From assembly GCA_011033025.1 (NCBI GenBank), contig WFMF01000538.1, forward strand, positions 48,861-112,860: a stretch of 64,000 nucleotides of DNA, read 5' to 3'. The DNA is from Beroe forskalii (lineage: Eukaryota > Ctenophora > Nuda > Beroida > Beroidae). Shown piece by piece: positions 34,085 to 44,356 of this stretch (the stretch's first letter is position 1; each line of letters opens with the position of its first letter). The notes beneath the pieces are model-generated. The model had not been told where the DNA came from and did no database searches. It worked only from the letters and a program-made list of their open reading frames with translations. The translations under genes and the position numbers were made by a program.

Positions 34085-35123
34085 CCAATCCCCTGTAACT
34101 CACCCATCCACTCCCAGAAGAGGCTGGGGTCAGGCCGGTGAGGACCTGCCACACCCCCTGTAACTCACCCATCCACTCCCAGAAGAGGCTGGGGGTCAGG
34201 CCGGTCAGCACCTGCCACACCCCCTGTAACTCACCCATCCACTCCCAGAAGAGGCTGGGGGTCAGGCCGGTCAGCACCTGCCACACCCCTGTAACTCACC
34301 CATCCACTCCCAGAAGAGGCTGGGGTCAGCACCTGCCACACCCCTGTAACTCACCCATCCACTCCCAGAAGAGGCTGGGAGTCAGGCCGGTGAGGACCTG
34401 CCACACCCCCTGTAACTCACCCATCCACTCCCAGAAGAGGCTGGGGGTCAGGCCGGTCAGCACCTGCCACACCCCCTGTAACTCATCCATCCACTCCCAG
34501 AAGAGGCTGGGGTCAGGCCGGTTGCTTCCTGCCACACCCCTGTAACTCACCATCCTCCCAGAAGAGGCTGGGGGTCAGGCCAGTCAGCACCTGCCACACC
34601 CCCTGTAACTCACCCATCCACTCCCAGAAGAGGCTGGGGTCAGGCCAGTCAGCACCTGCCACACCCTGTAACTCACCCATCCACTCCCAGAAGAGGCTGG
34701 GGTCAGGCCGGTCAGCACCTGCCACACCCCTGTAACTCACCCATCCACTCCCAGAAGAGGCTGGGGTCAGGCCGAGCACCTGCCACACCCCTGTAACTCA
34801 CCCATCCACTCCCAGAAGAGGCTGGGTCAGGCCAGTCAGCACTGCCACACCCCCTGTAACTCACCCATCCACTCCCAGAAGAGGCTGGGGTCAGGCCGGT
34901 CGCTGCCACACCCCTGTAACTCACCCATCCACTCCCAGAAGAGGCTGGGGGTCAGGCCGGTCAGCACCTGCCACACCCCTGTAACTCACCCATCCACTCC
35001 CAGAAGAGGCTGGGGTCAGGCCGGTCAGCACCTGCCACACCCCAACTCACCCATCCACTCCCAGAAGAGGCTGGGGTCAGGCCAGTCAGCACCTGCCACA
35101 CCCCTGTAACTCACCCATCCACT
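34085..35123 (-). repeat. 66-bp splice-donor minisatellite, inverted copy (array C)
   Basis: About 16 units of the same 66-bp repeat as arrays A and B, on the opposite strand (ACTCACCCATCCACTCCCAG is the donor side). It breaks off at 35,123 directly into the degraded 17-bp array. Confidence 0.92.
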
Positions 35124-36239
35124 AAAGGGTTAATAAAAGGTTGGTATTTGAATGGAAATTTGAAAAACTTTCCAAAAAGGTTGTTAAAGGATTTTTAACA
35201 GGGAGTTGTTTCCCTTCCTTTTTAACGAGGTACCCCAAAGGGGCTTTAAAAGGCCCCTTTTTAAAAAGGGTCCCTTTTTCCGCCCGCGAAAGCGTAAAGA
35301 CCGTTAAAAATCCGGGTTTTGTTTTTTGAAAGGATTTCCCTAAAGTACGTAAAAACGTACCGTTTTTAAAAACCTTTTAAAAAGGCCCAACGGGTTTTTA
35401 AAAAAGGGTTAAAAACCCCCTTTAAAAAACCTCAACCGGGGTTTTAAGGGTCCGTGTTCAGGGACCTTTTAAAGGTATTTTAAAAAAAGTTAAAAGGTTT
35501 TTTAAAAAGGTAGTTTTTAAACAGGTCCGTTGTTAAAAACCCGTTTTAAAAGGACCTTTAAAGTCCCCTTTTTTTAAAGGTCCCTTTTAAAATTAAAAAG
35601 GTCTGTTTTTTAATTTTTGGTTTGGGGCCGTTTAATAGGCGGTTTAAAAGGGGCCCGAAACGGTACCGTCGTTTTTCCTTTTCTCCGTTCCCTTTTTCCC
35701 CCCCCCCTTTTTTCTTTTTTGGCCCTTTTTTCCCCCTTTTTTTTTCCTTGAAATTTTCCTTTTTTTTTCCCCTTTTTCTTTTCCTTTTAAATATTTCCTT
35801 TTTAAAATTAGGGGAAAATTGGCCCCTTTTAACTTTTTTGGAAATATTTTTCCAACTCTAGGTTTTGTAATTCAAATTATTTTTGCTTAATAAAATTTTA
35901 AAGTTTGTTAAGGGACCGTTGTTAAAAAACCCCTTTAAAAGTATTTTTAAATTTGGTGGGTTTTTAAATTAAATTTTTTGGAATAGGACATGAACAAACG
36001 TTTTGCCGGTACGAAAAAAGGGAAAACCCGGTTTTTGGTCCATGTTTCAGGACGTTTCCTTTTTTCCTTCCCTTTTTTTTTTTCCCCCCTTCCCCCTTTT
36101 TCCCCTTCTTCCCTTTTTTTTTTTTCCCCCTCCCTCTTGCCCGTTTCCCCCCTTCCTTCCCCCTTAAATTTTTATTTAAAAATTCCCCCTTTTTTTTATC
36201 CTATTTAAACCTTTTTTTTTCCCTAAATTGAAAAATAAA
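35124..36239. other. Homopolymer-inflated remnant of the 17-bp array
   Basis: Run-rich sequence in which pieces of the 17-bp unit remain (GGTCCGTTGTTAA near 35,523, GGACCGTTGTTAA near 35,913), followed by a C/T-rich part (36,055-36,140) that mirrors the CCTTCC tract of copy A. Likely the copy-B equivalent of 9.7-11.6 kb with a poor consensus. Open frames here are unreliable. Confidence 0.7.
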
Positions 36240-37204
36240 CCCCACAATTTGGCAGTAATATTATGTGCATATTATAAACAGTATAATGTACTTCTCCAAT
36301 TATTGGAACGCGCGAACTAATGGCTCATCTAAGCAATGCTGACAGCACCATTCCAAACTTGTTTGGGGATGAAATCATCAAAATATCAGCTTTGTTCACA
36401 TAGTGCTATTAATCTCCAGTGTCAAATAAACGGAGGGGTATCGTTACAAATTTTTGACTTTTCTCCAGCGTAAGACGCTTATTGGGCAACCCCCCGTTTA
36501 ATTTTTTTTTTGGATCTTTTTAAAATAACTTTTTCTAAAAGCTGGTTTAAACACAGAATTGACCAGAAAATAAAATACCTGTATGAAATAAAGTGTCAAA
36601 GGTAACCAGGCAGCCTGGCAGCAAATCCTTTTCTCGCAGATTATTACATATCGCTTTGTTTTGATTTGATAATATTTTGACTCGAGTGTCATCAACCCAT
36701 CACCACCCGCTAATTCGAGACCCCACCGTTTGCATCGGTTTTGCTAATTCACTACCCAAAGAAGTTTATTTTGACCCCCCCCCCTCCTTGGATTTGGCAC
36801 TGGAGAGTAGATCACAAATACCAGTATTATATCATCGGATCATCCTATGTGTTCAGTACATTAGTGCAACTTCACTGCAGTTTCACTGCACTTAATGCGC
36901 GCTGATATTCAACCTCGCCTACTGGCATGCCTTAACATGTTAAAATCAACGAGCTAATAAGTAATAAAACAGTCGCAGTAAGTATATCAATATTATACAA
37001 CTTAAGAAAGTAAGAATTGTTGGCATAAGCTTTTAGAGTTCTAAAATAACTGTTGGCATACCAAACGTACGTATAAATAGTAAGTCCCAAAGCATGATCA
37101 AACGAAGAAAGCAGCAATCGCCTCCCTACGTCCATACCAATATCATCAGTCAAAACTACCCATAAGCAGATAGGTAAATAGAAATGGATGCTTAGACTCA
37201 AAAA

Positions 37205-37319
37205 CGAAAGACCCGTCGAGAGAACGCGCAAATTACACTTACAGTGCGCGCGCAAGGTTTCAATTTGCTCTTAATTGAATTTTTGCTGAAATTTGCGCAT
37301 TCTTTCAACGGGTCTTTCG
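37205..37319. mobile_element. Foldback MITE present only in copy B
   Basis: Inverted ends CGAAAGACCCGTCGAGAGAA and its complement (ending CGGGTCTTTCG), with GCGCAAAT/ATTTGCGC further in. About 115 bp. Copy A shows no such sequence at the corresponding place. Confidence 0.78.
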
Positions 37320-37703
37320 ATCGATCCATGTGCACACATACGCGTTAGCCATGCCCCGGTGTCCGAAAACTCTGGATGGAAGCTTTTCACTTTTTCTATT
37401 CTATTTGAGAGAGGCTTGGGAAGCGTGATGCCATCATGCTAAGCAATCATGAAAAAATAAAGATTATGCTCGGCATATTATTAGAAATTGGCGGATTGCT
37501 CCGATTTTCCATATCCTATCAGGTCATGGACCAACTTTATGGTTGTATCGATATCGTAAACGCCAGATACAACCATATGATTAGTCCATTTGGTATCATA
37601 CATATAGAGGAGATCTCGTGATAGGCTGTCAAAAATTACATCAATCCGCCTATTTCTAATACGCCGAGTTTATTTCACAATTGAAACGAATAAGTACTGT
37701 ATA

Positions 37704-38273
37704 TTATAACATTGTACACTTCTTTCGTTTCTTAGATCTCAACCGTGCATCATATTCCAAACCAATCATTGTAACTTCATTGAATAGCTCAGTCAGCCCT
37801 TCACTTTTCATGGAAGAAATCTCCATGTACTCAGCAGCACCAATTTTCTCTGCCATTCTTTCGCCTTGCTCACTTGAAACTGTATTCTCATCTTCTGAAC
37901 GTAAATCTATTTTAGAGCCAATCACCACTACAGGGACATCAGGGCAGTGGTGCCTAATTTCAGGAATCCAGTATTCTTCAATTTGATCGAATTCCTTAGG
38001 ACGAGCCACATCGAAGAGTAGAAGGAAGACATCAGTTTGTGGGTAACTTAGAGGTCGTGTTCTGGGATAGTCTTCCCCTCCGCCCGTGTCCCATAAAGCA
38101 AGCTGAACAGATTGTCCCTCATAAGTAATGTGACGTACATCATTGTCAAAAACTGTAGGGACGTATACACCAGGAAACTTCCCAGAAGCATATGTTATTA
38201 ACATAGAGGTCTTCCCAACTGCACCATTTCCAACAGTCATAAGTTTGAGAGTAACTGCACCTTCATTTGACAT
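37704..38273 (-). CDS. Atypical Rac/Cdc42-like Rho GTPase, copy B
   Basis: A 189-residue single-exon frame, intact, with the same P-loop (GNGAVGKTS), the same unusual G3 box (DTGGGEDY), SKID and CTML CAAX motif as copy A. Differences are mild and mainly outside the nucleotide pocket (YASGKFPG for YTTGKFPG, DVRHIT for DVCHIT, and four near the C-terminal helix). Both copies keep the glycine replacing the catalytic glutamine, so it is a fixed feature and not a sequencing error. It lies on the strand opposite to the flanking protease exons. Confidence 0.9.
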   Translation of the reverse strand: MSNEGAVTLKLMTVGNGAVGKTSMLITYASGKFPGVYVPTVFDNDVRHITYEGQSVQLALWDTGGGEDYPRTRPLSYPQTDVFLLLFDVARPKEFDQIEEYWIPEIRHHCPDVPVVVIGSKIDLRSEDENTVSSEQGERMAEKIGAAEYMEISSMKSEGLTELFNEVTMIGLEYDARLRSKKRKKCTML

Positions 38274-38956
38274 CCTGGATTGGTATCATGCAATGTTGGC
38301 AATGAATAACTTTGAGAATATAAAAGTATATTATAGTATCCATTATAGTATCCATTATAGTATCCATTAAAGGATAAACTTAAAGGACAGAATGAAAACT
38401 GTCGACAAGGATTTGTTGATTATAAGTCAACTAGAAGGCCCGTTGAGCCTTCTTGGTCACAGGGCACCCCAACCATTCAATTATAGTAATGCTTGATTAA
38501 CTATTTGAGCTATTGTCGTCTCCTGATCCTACCTGGACTACTGGCGTCTCCTGATCCCACCTGACCTACTGCCGTCTCCTGTTCCTACGCTTTTTGGACG
38601 CTTTTTGGACGCTTTTTGTAATATAACGCGTTTTAGACGCTTTTTGGCGCGTTTATGACGCTTTTCGTGCACACTTCAATCGAAATTGACGGTTTTGTCG
38701 CTGTTCTACCCCGACAATAAAACGATTATCGCTTTTGAAAACTATTATCACTCGATTATCGTTTTCGAAAACGATAATCAAGCCCTTATATCATCGCTCG
38801 AGCATAGTCGCTTTTTAAAAAAATTATAGTTTTGAAATCGATCATAGATCGATTATCGCTGATAAAAACGATAATCGAGCCCTTTTGATGAATTAGAGCC
38901 CCCTTTGATTCGCCAAGATGAACAAACATCCCCTGCAAACTCCTTGCCCATTTCAG

Positions 38957-39035
38957 ACTACACGCTGTGTCAAGGTCACGGCAACAACTCCTGCCGCTGG
39001 ATGTGCGCCGGCCCTGACGGCACCTGCTCAATCAG
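38957..39035 (+). CDS. adam17: ADAM17-like cysteine-rich exon (copy B)
   Basis: Same length, splice sites and protein as 16,317-16,395 (DYTLCQGHGNNSCRWMCAGP, then DGTCSI). Its donor side reads ATCAG|GTACCACCA, identical to the start of the next exon. Confidence 0.88.
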
Positions 39036-39362
39036 GTACCACCAAACTACCGGTTACTGTTTCTCAATAAATCCGGTTACTGTTTCTCAATAAATCCGGT
39101 TACTGTTTCTCAATAAATCCGGTTACCGTTTCTCAATAAATCCGGTTACTGTTTCTCAATAAATCCGGTTACTGTTTATTAATAAATCCGGTTACTGTTT
39201 CTCAATAAATCCGGTTACTGTTTCTCAATAAATCCGGTTACCGTTTCTCAATAAATCCGGTTACCGTTTCTCAATAAATTCGGTTACGGTTACAGTTTCG
39301 GTTGGCAAAAGCGCCCGTTTAACCGGTATTCCGGTTCTGGTTAACCGACGGTTTCCTATCAG
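39036..39362 (+). repeat. Intron made of the 23-bp minisatellite (copy B)
   Basis: About 10 units of the CCGGTTACTGTTTCTCAATA-type repeat, against about 17 in copy A. The intron begins GTACCACCAAACTACCGG, and the following exon begins GTACCACCAGTTGCCGG. Confidence 0.9.
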
Positions 39363-39406
39363 GTACCACCAGTTGCCGGACGGAAGCCTCTTCTGGGAGT
39401 GGATGG
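39363..39406 (+). CDS. adam17: ADAM17-like stalk exon, shortened by an in-frame 96-nt deletion (copy B)
   Basis: Encodes YHQLPDGSLFWEWM in 44 nt, against 140 nt in copy A. The missing 32 codons include the cysteine cluster LCPNGACVGGVC and the VKLWQVLTGLTP stretch. Frame, acceptor and donor (GGATGG|GTGAGT) are kept. Loss of an odd number of cysteines would disturb disulphide pairing. It could be a real allele or a collapse of repeat-like sequence during assembly. Confidence 0.75.
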
Positions 39407-40745
39407 GTGAGTTACAGGGGGTGGCAGGTGCTGACCGGCCTGACCCCAGCCTCTTCTGGGAGTGGATGGGTGAGTTACAGGGGTGTGGCAGGTGCTGACC
39501 GGCCTGACCCCCAGCCTCTTCTGGGAGTGGATGGGTGAGTTACAGGGGGTGTGGCAGGTGCTGACCGGCCTGACCCCAGCCTCTTCTGGGAGTGGATGGG
39601 TGAGTTACAGGGGGTGTGGCAGGTGCTGACCGGCCTGACCCCCAGCCTCTTCTGGGAGTGGATGGGTGAGTTACAGGGGGTGTGGCCTCTTCTGGGAGTG
39701 GATGGGTGAGTTACAGGGGGTGTGGCAGGTGCTGACCGGCCTGACCCCAGCCTCTTCTGGGAGTGGATGGGTGAGTTACAGGGGGTGTGGCAGGTGGCCT
39801 GACCCCAGACCGGGGGTGTGGCACCCCCTGACCCCCCTCTTCTGGGAGTGGATGGGTGAGTTACAGGAGAGTTACAGGGGGTGTGGCAGGTGCTGACCGG
39901 CCTGACCCCCAGCCTCTTCTGGGAGTGGATGGGTGAGTTACAGGGGGTGTGGCAGGTGCTGACCCCCAGCCTCTTCTGGGAGTGGATGGGTGAGTTACAG
40001 GGGGTGTGGCAGGTGCTGACCGGCCTGACCCCCAGCCTCTTCTGGGAGTGGATGGGTGAGTTACAGGGGTGTGGCAGGTGCTGACCCCCAGCCTCTTCTG
40101 GGAGTGGATGGGTGAGTTACAGGGGTGGGCAGGTGCTGACCGGCCTGACCCCCAGCCTCTTCTGGGAGTGGATGGGTGAGTTACAGGGGGTGTGGCAGGT
40201 GCTGACCGGCCTGACCCCCAGCCTCTTCTGGGAGTGGATGGGTGAGTTACAGGGGGTGTGGCAGGTGCTGACCGGCCTGACCCCCAGCCTCTTCTGGGAG
40301 TGGATGGGTGAGTTACAGGGGGTGTGGCAGGTGCTGACCCCTGACCCCCAGCCTCTTCTGGGAGTGGATGGGTGAGTTACAGGGGGTGTGGCAGGTGCTG
40401 ACCGGCCTGACCCCCAGCCTCTTCTGGGAGTGGATGGGTGAGTTACAGGGGGTGTGGCAGGTGCTGACCGGCCTGACCCCAGCCTCTTCTGGGAGTGGAT
40501 GGGTGAGTTACAGGGGGTGTGGCAGGTGCTGACCCCCAGCCTCTTCTGGGAGTGGATGGGTGAGTTACAGGGGGTGTGGCAGGTGCTGACCCCCAGCCTC
40601 TTCTGGGAGTGGATGGGTGAGTTACAGGGGGTGTGGCAGGTGCTGACCGGCCTGACCCCCAGCCTCTTCTGGGAGTGGATGGGTGAGTTACAGGGGGTGT
40701 GGCAGGTGTTGACCCCAGCCTCTTCTGGGAGTGGATGGGTGAATT
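39407..40745 (+). repeat. 66-bp splice-donor minisatellite (array B)
   Basis: About 21 units, cleaner than array A, each with GGATGG|GTGAGT. Long stretches read without stop as a 22-residue repeat (LTGLTPSLFWEWMGELQGVW). Some units have exact internal loss of ACCGGCCTG-type segments. The array ends about 70 bp before the membrane exon. Confidence 0.93.
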
Positions 40746-40810
40746 AAAACTAATTAGATAAACCCCTTTATCCTTCATCGTACTAACTATTTGACATCGG
40801 TGTTTTTCAG

Positions 40811-40932
40811 AAAATAACGTTGTTTTGGTGGTTATCGTGATAACATCGCTTTTCTGGGTTCCCCTGGCCGTCTTTGTCAACTGGCTTGACCAAGGACACG
40901 ACGAGATCGAACACTACACCACAACTTTACAG
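40811..40932 (+). CDS. adam17: ADAM17-like transmembrane exon
   Basis: The acceptor is TCGGTGTTTTTCAG and the donor TTTACAG|GTAGTA. It enters in phase 2 so that G from the stalk exon plus AA gives E, then NNVVLVVIVITSLFWVPLAV and FVNWLDQGHDEIEHYTTTLQ. A single helix of about 23 hydrophobic residues is followed by charged cytosol-facing sequence. Position and phase match the ADAM17 juxtamembrane order (stalk, helix, tail). Confidence 0.9.
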
Positions 40933-41142
40933 GTAGTATGGGGATACTTGTATTATTTGTTTCAGTTCGCTATTAGAATCAGAATCTAATATTTATGCAA
41001 ACTCTCGGGCCTCGTATCTTATGCCATTGATCATTGGACATCATCATTCGATGCCAGGTCATTTGCCTAGATTCAGTTAAACAGTTACCTCTTCAATGGA
41101 ATTGGATAGCTCGTTTCTCTGGAATTACACTCCCTCTTTCAG

Positions 41143-41271
41143 CGGAACCGGGACCTCATCAAGACACAGATGTCCACTGTCAGCTCCCGGAGCTTTGAGA
41201 TGAAGCCCATTCTAAGGCCCGGTGGGACAGACGAGGAGTGCGTCTTCTCCCTGACGGGCGAGAGGTTCTGA
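41143..41271 (+). CDS. adam17: ADAM17-like last exon: short cytoplasmic tail and stop
   Basis: The acceptor is CCCTCTTTCAG. Encodes RNRDLIKTQMSTVSSRSFEM, then KPILRPGGTDEECVFSLTG, ending ERF and TGA. The cytosolic tail totals about 60 residues, far shorter than the vertebrate ADAM17 tail of well over 100. The last 39 bases (13 codons including the stop) are repeated exactly at 41,272-41,310. Phase 0 entry fits 40,932. Confidence 0.87.
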   Translation, partial: RNRDLIKTQMSTVSSRSFEMKPILRPGGTDEECVFSLTGERF

Positions 41272-42842
41272 GAGGAGTGCGTCTTCTCCCTGACGGGCGA
41301 GAGGTTCTGAGATGATTTAGGATGTGTAAAAATCAATAAACAGTCATCTAAAAATGACAACGATTAACATAGTGCTGGCAGAATTAAGCCTGCAGTTTCG
41401 GACCGAAACTGGCAATTTTGCTCTGAAGGTGACTTCGTTTTGCATTTTCTTCGACATATTTTCGGATAAAAATGGACTTTGATCAATGATGTGCATGTCT
41501 TGGGGAAGTTCAATACTTGCTCCATAGCAGCCCTGACGACTTGAATCACTTGTGCCGTATTGCCTGGATCTCTTACAGGTCCGTTTAGTATGATATGTGT
41601 CCTTGATATGACGTTATCTGGCCCATTCAGCCTGTAAGTGTCATTCCCGGAAGGGTCTGTCACTCACAGACGAAATTATCCAAATGCCCCAAATCAATAA
41701 ATCTTTATCTATGCGCTTAAGCGCCCGTAACGTTAGTCGGTCGATCGAATGGAATTGGTCGATCGATCAACTCCATTGGAACGAATGGTGTGTTTTACTG
41801 GTGCCTAATGACTTCAATCGTGTTAAAGTAGCAATACTTAGTTGTTTCCCCACAAGCTCAAAGATTTTCTATTTAAAACACATCAGTCGATCAAATGAAG
41901 TTGATCGGTCGACCAATTCCATTCGATCGACCGACGAACGTCACGGGCGTCTAACAATTGTGAAGCTCTGGTCTATGCCATTTTAGTGACCCTTTAAATA
42001 AATCCTATCAGCGAATCATACACGAACATTTATATTTTGTAACTGCGTTTTTACAGTTTTTGTTTCAAAAATAGTAGACTGATAATAGTACTAATTTTTA
42101 ATAAGTATTAAATTTAAAAGTATCTGTGAGTCCGTTTCTACTTTTCCACTTAGTACTTACCACAGTATTTGTTTTCGAAAATAGCTACTAACTATGAAAT
42201 GACGAATAAAGTTAGATATGTTAATTAAGTTTTATTTTTGATGTCAGTGTTTCAATTTATGTTATTATCGATTATTTTTCTATCAAATAGTTATTGTTAT
42301 TTTTGCTATATTATTATATTTATGATATTATGATCTATATCAATATACTAATACTATAAGTGAAAACTTTTACTTTATTTAAATAGTAATTATCAATTAA
42401 TTACATTAAATTTTGGGGTTCATGGTGATTTCGACGGGCTTAATTTTTTTAGGCTTTTCTGAAACAATAAAATAATATATGAAACCCTTGTACTATTTTC
42501 AGCCTTTTCCGAAGTGGTACCATTTTCATGAAGAATTTTAGCCTAAAAACTTTTTTTTGTTTCAAATTCTGAACATTTAAACTCCCAGATGGGTATCAAA
42601 GCAGGCAAAGGGAAATTTAATTTTTGTGGTTTATCATTGTGGGTAAAATTAGATCACCTTAAACTTTAAGGTAGCGTTCTTTTTTCTCATTCTTGATGTT
42701 ACTTTTTGTTCAAATCATCAGCGTACATATATTATACTTTTACTTTAATTTCCACGACGTTATTGTTTTAATTTAATGATATTGAAAATGATAAGGTGAC
42801 TTTGTAATTGTATATGATGTGATACTTTCTATATTGATGTCC
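41272..42842 (+). repeat. Outer part of the inverted-repeat arm (partner 31,999-33,290)
   Basis: 3' flank of the protease tail and AT-rich DNA matching 31,999-33,290 in reverse complement. It ends at TATTGATGTCC, where its partner runs into the palindrome cluster. Contains one foldback element absent from the partner. Confidence 0.88.
41719..41952. mobile_element. Foldback MITE inserted in only one inverted arm (PIF/Harbinger-like)
   Basis: Inverted ends GCGCCCGTAACGTT and AACGTCACGGGCGTC, with inner arms GTCGGTCGATCGAATGGAAT and complement. TAA flanks both sides. The partner arm shows the uninterrupted site near 32,895. A 3-bp TAA/TTA target duplication is typical of PIF/Harbinger elements, so the superfamily assignment is inference. 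Confidence 0.78.
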
Positions 42843-44356
42843 ATGTACCTCTAAATCTAAGTTGTTGTTTTCCTCTTACTTTCCTGCTGTAACTATTCCT
42901 GCAGTACATAACTATTCCTGCATTCAGGAAGGAAAAATGTACAACGCCCGTCTGCAGCATGAACAATGAACATGCCAAGCAGGCCGGTGAGGCCGCTGGC
43001 CAGTTTTATTTTAGTTTAGCACCGCACCAGACGCTTTTGTGCTTAAATTCAGAAGTGATACATGTACTGGATCGGCCATCTTGAATGAATAGCGAAATAG
43101 CGCTCGATTTTTCAGTGAGAAATTAAAATCGAGCCTCGCGCGGCGTGAAACAATTTGGCAACCATATATAGGTTGCTTGCCAGAAGTTGTCTGTCAAACT
43201 CTTCGAGTCCGAGCGCGCGGAGGGGCCAGGCAACGCCTGGTCGACCGACGTTGCTCGTCTATTTCTTCTGACTAGACTGATAGTAGGTCAGTAGGATTTT
43301 ACCCTACTCTCCGCTGCGCGCCATTTTTACGCAACACGACACTCGCTCCAAATTTCCGAGTGCTGCGCGCTAAGGATGGGTGAAATCCGATCGCGCGTGG
43401 CGCGGCTAACGCGCTTCTCTGTAGGGAAGCACGCGGCGCGCTCACACACGGCCTTAGGAACTTTTTAGAAATGATACTGGGACATATTTTGTTTTTGATA
43501 TATCAAATCTACTAAAATATTTTTGTTTTGAATTATTTCCATTATAATTTCTGGCTTGCTTTTTGACCGTTTTCATTTGCCCTAACCAGGACCCTGGTTA
43601 CGCGCACGGAGTTCGCGGCGCGGCACCCCTGGTTATGGGGAACGTTTTCATGATGATTGGTGTCTTTGATGAAACTCTTTTAATTTGTTATTTGAATAGT
43701 ACCAGGGGTGACTGCTGGGGGACCGGACCTACCTCATGAAAAGCTCTCGCAATTTAAACACCCCAAAGCTGAAGTAGGTATCGGACTGAAGATGCCTTTA
43801 TACCACTTGCACTCATCTAGGTGTGACTCATTGGGATTTGGCTGTTCTTACATAGAATTTCTCAATAAATCCTGTCAAAGTTCAAGTCCAGAGTTGGAGA
43901 TAAGTCTTGCAGATCAGTGTGTTTCAAAAGAATTATTCTTTAATTGTTGATATAATTTAAAATATTAGGTAATCCGTAATAATGTAATATTCAGGATTTC
44001 ATTTTTATGCAGCCAATGATAATACCTTTTTAACTCTTTTAATTATTATTTCATAAGTTTGTGAGTTCCATAATGAATCTGGTACCTATAATAGCTATAG
44101 GTTTGCCCTTTTTTCTTAATAATTAATTTTGGTACTTGATGAGGGTTGGAAGATCCAGGTGAATGCTAAGTGAATCATAAATACATGATACAAATTTTGT
44201 TGCAGATTGATGTCTTGAAGAAAGTTTTCTTTTTAATTCAAATATATTTTATTGATGTAATATCAAAAATTCAAAATTGTTTATTTCATTTTATTTATTT
44301 TGTTGAAGGCGTGTTTTTTAGAAAAAGTTAATGTTTACCAATGGACTGAAGTGTGA
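42843..44356. other. Intergenic stretch, GC-rich then AT-rich
   Basis: From about 42,950 to 43,650 there are many CG dinucleotides and GCGCGC words, unlike the surroundings, possibly foldback remnants or a CpG-rich promoter zone before the NELF-C/D gene. An open frame of 80 codons at 43,708-43,950 preceded by TAGTACCAG could be an exon, but I do not recognise it. The rest is AT-rich with nothing seen. Confidence 0.4.

Larger units (their letters stand above)
31999..35123 (-). repeat. Inverted-repeat arm (partner 39,407-42,842)
   Basis: The reverse complement of this region matches 39,407-42,842, including AT-rich flank, the last two ADAM17-like exons and the 66-bp array. Differences include about 280 bp near 33,790-34,080 missing from the partner and a foldback transposon present only in the partner (41,719-41,952). 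Confidence 0.9.
36240..39380 (+). repeat. Direct repeat block, copy B (pairs with 12,560-16,870)
   Basis: Same orientation and gene content as copy A. It lacks the copy-A foldback element at 13,334, the CCGACACA minisatellite and about 500 bp upstream of the Rho gene, and carries its own foldback element at 37,205-37,319. Confidence 0.9.

Noticed and set aside
43708..43950. 80-codon frame upstream of NELF-C/D
   Set aside because: Possible acceptor before it but no recognisable domain and no donor. Mentioned only as part of the intergenic stretch.
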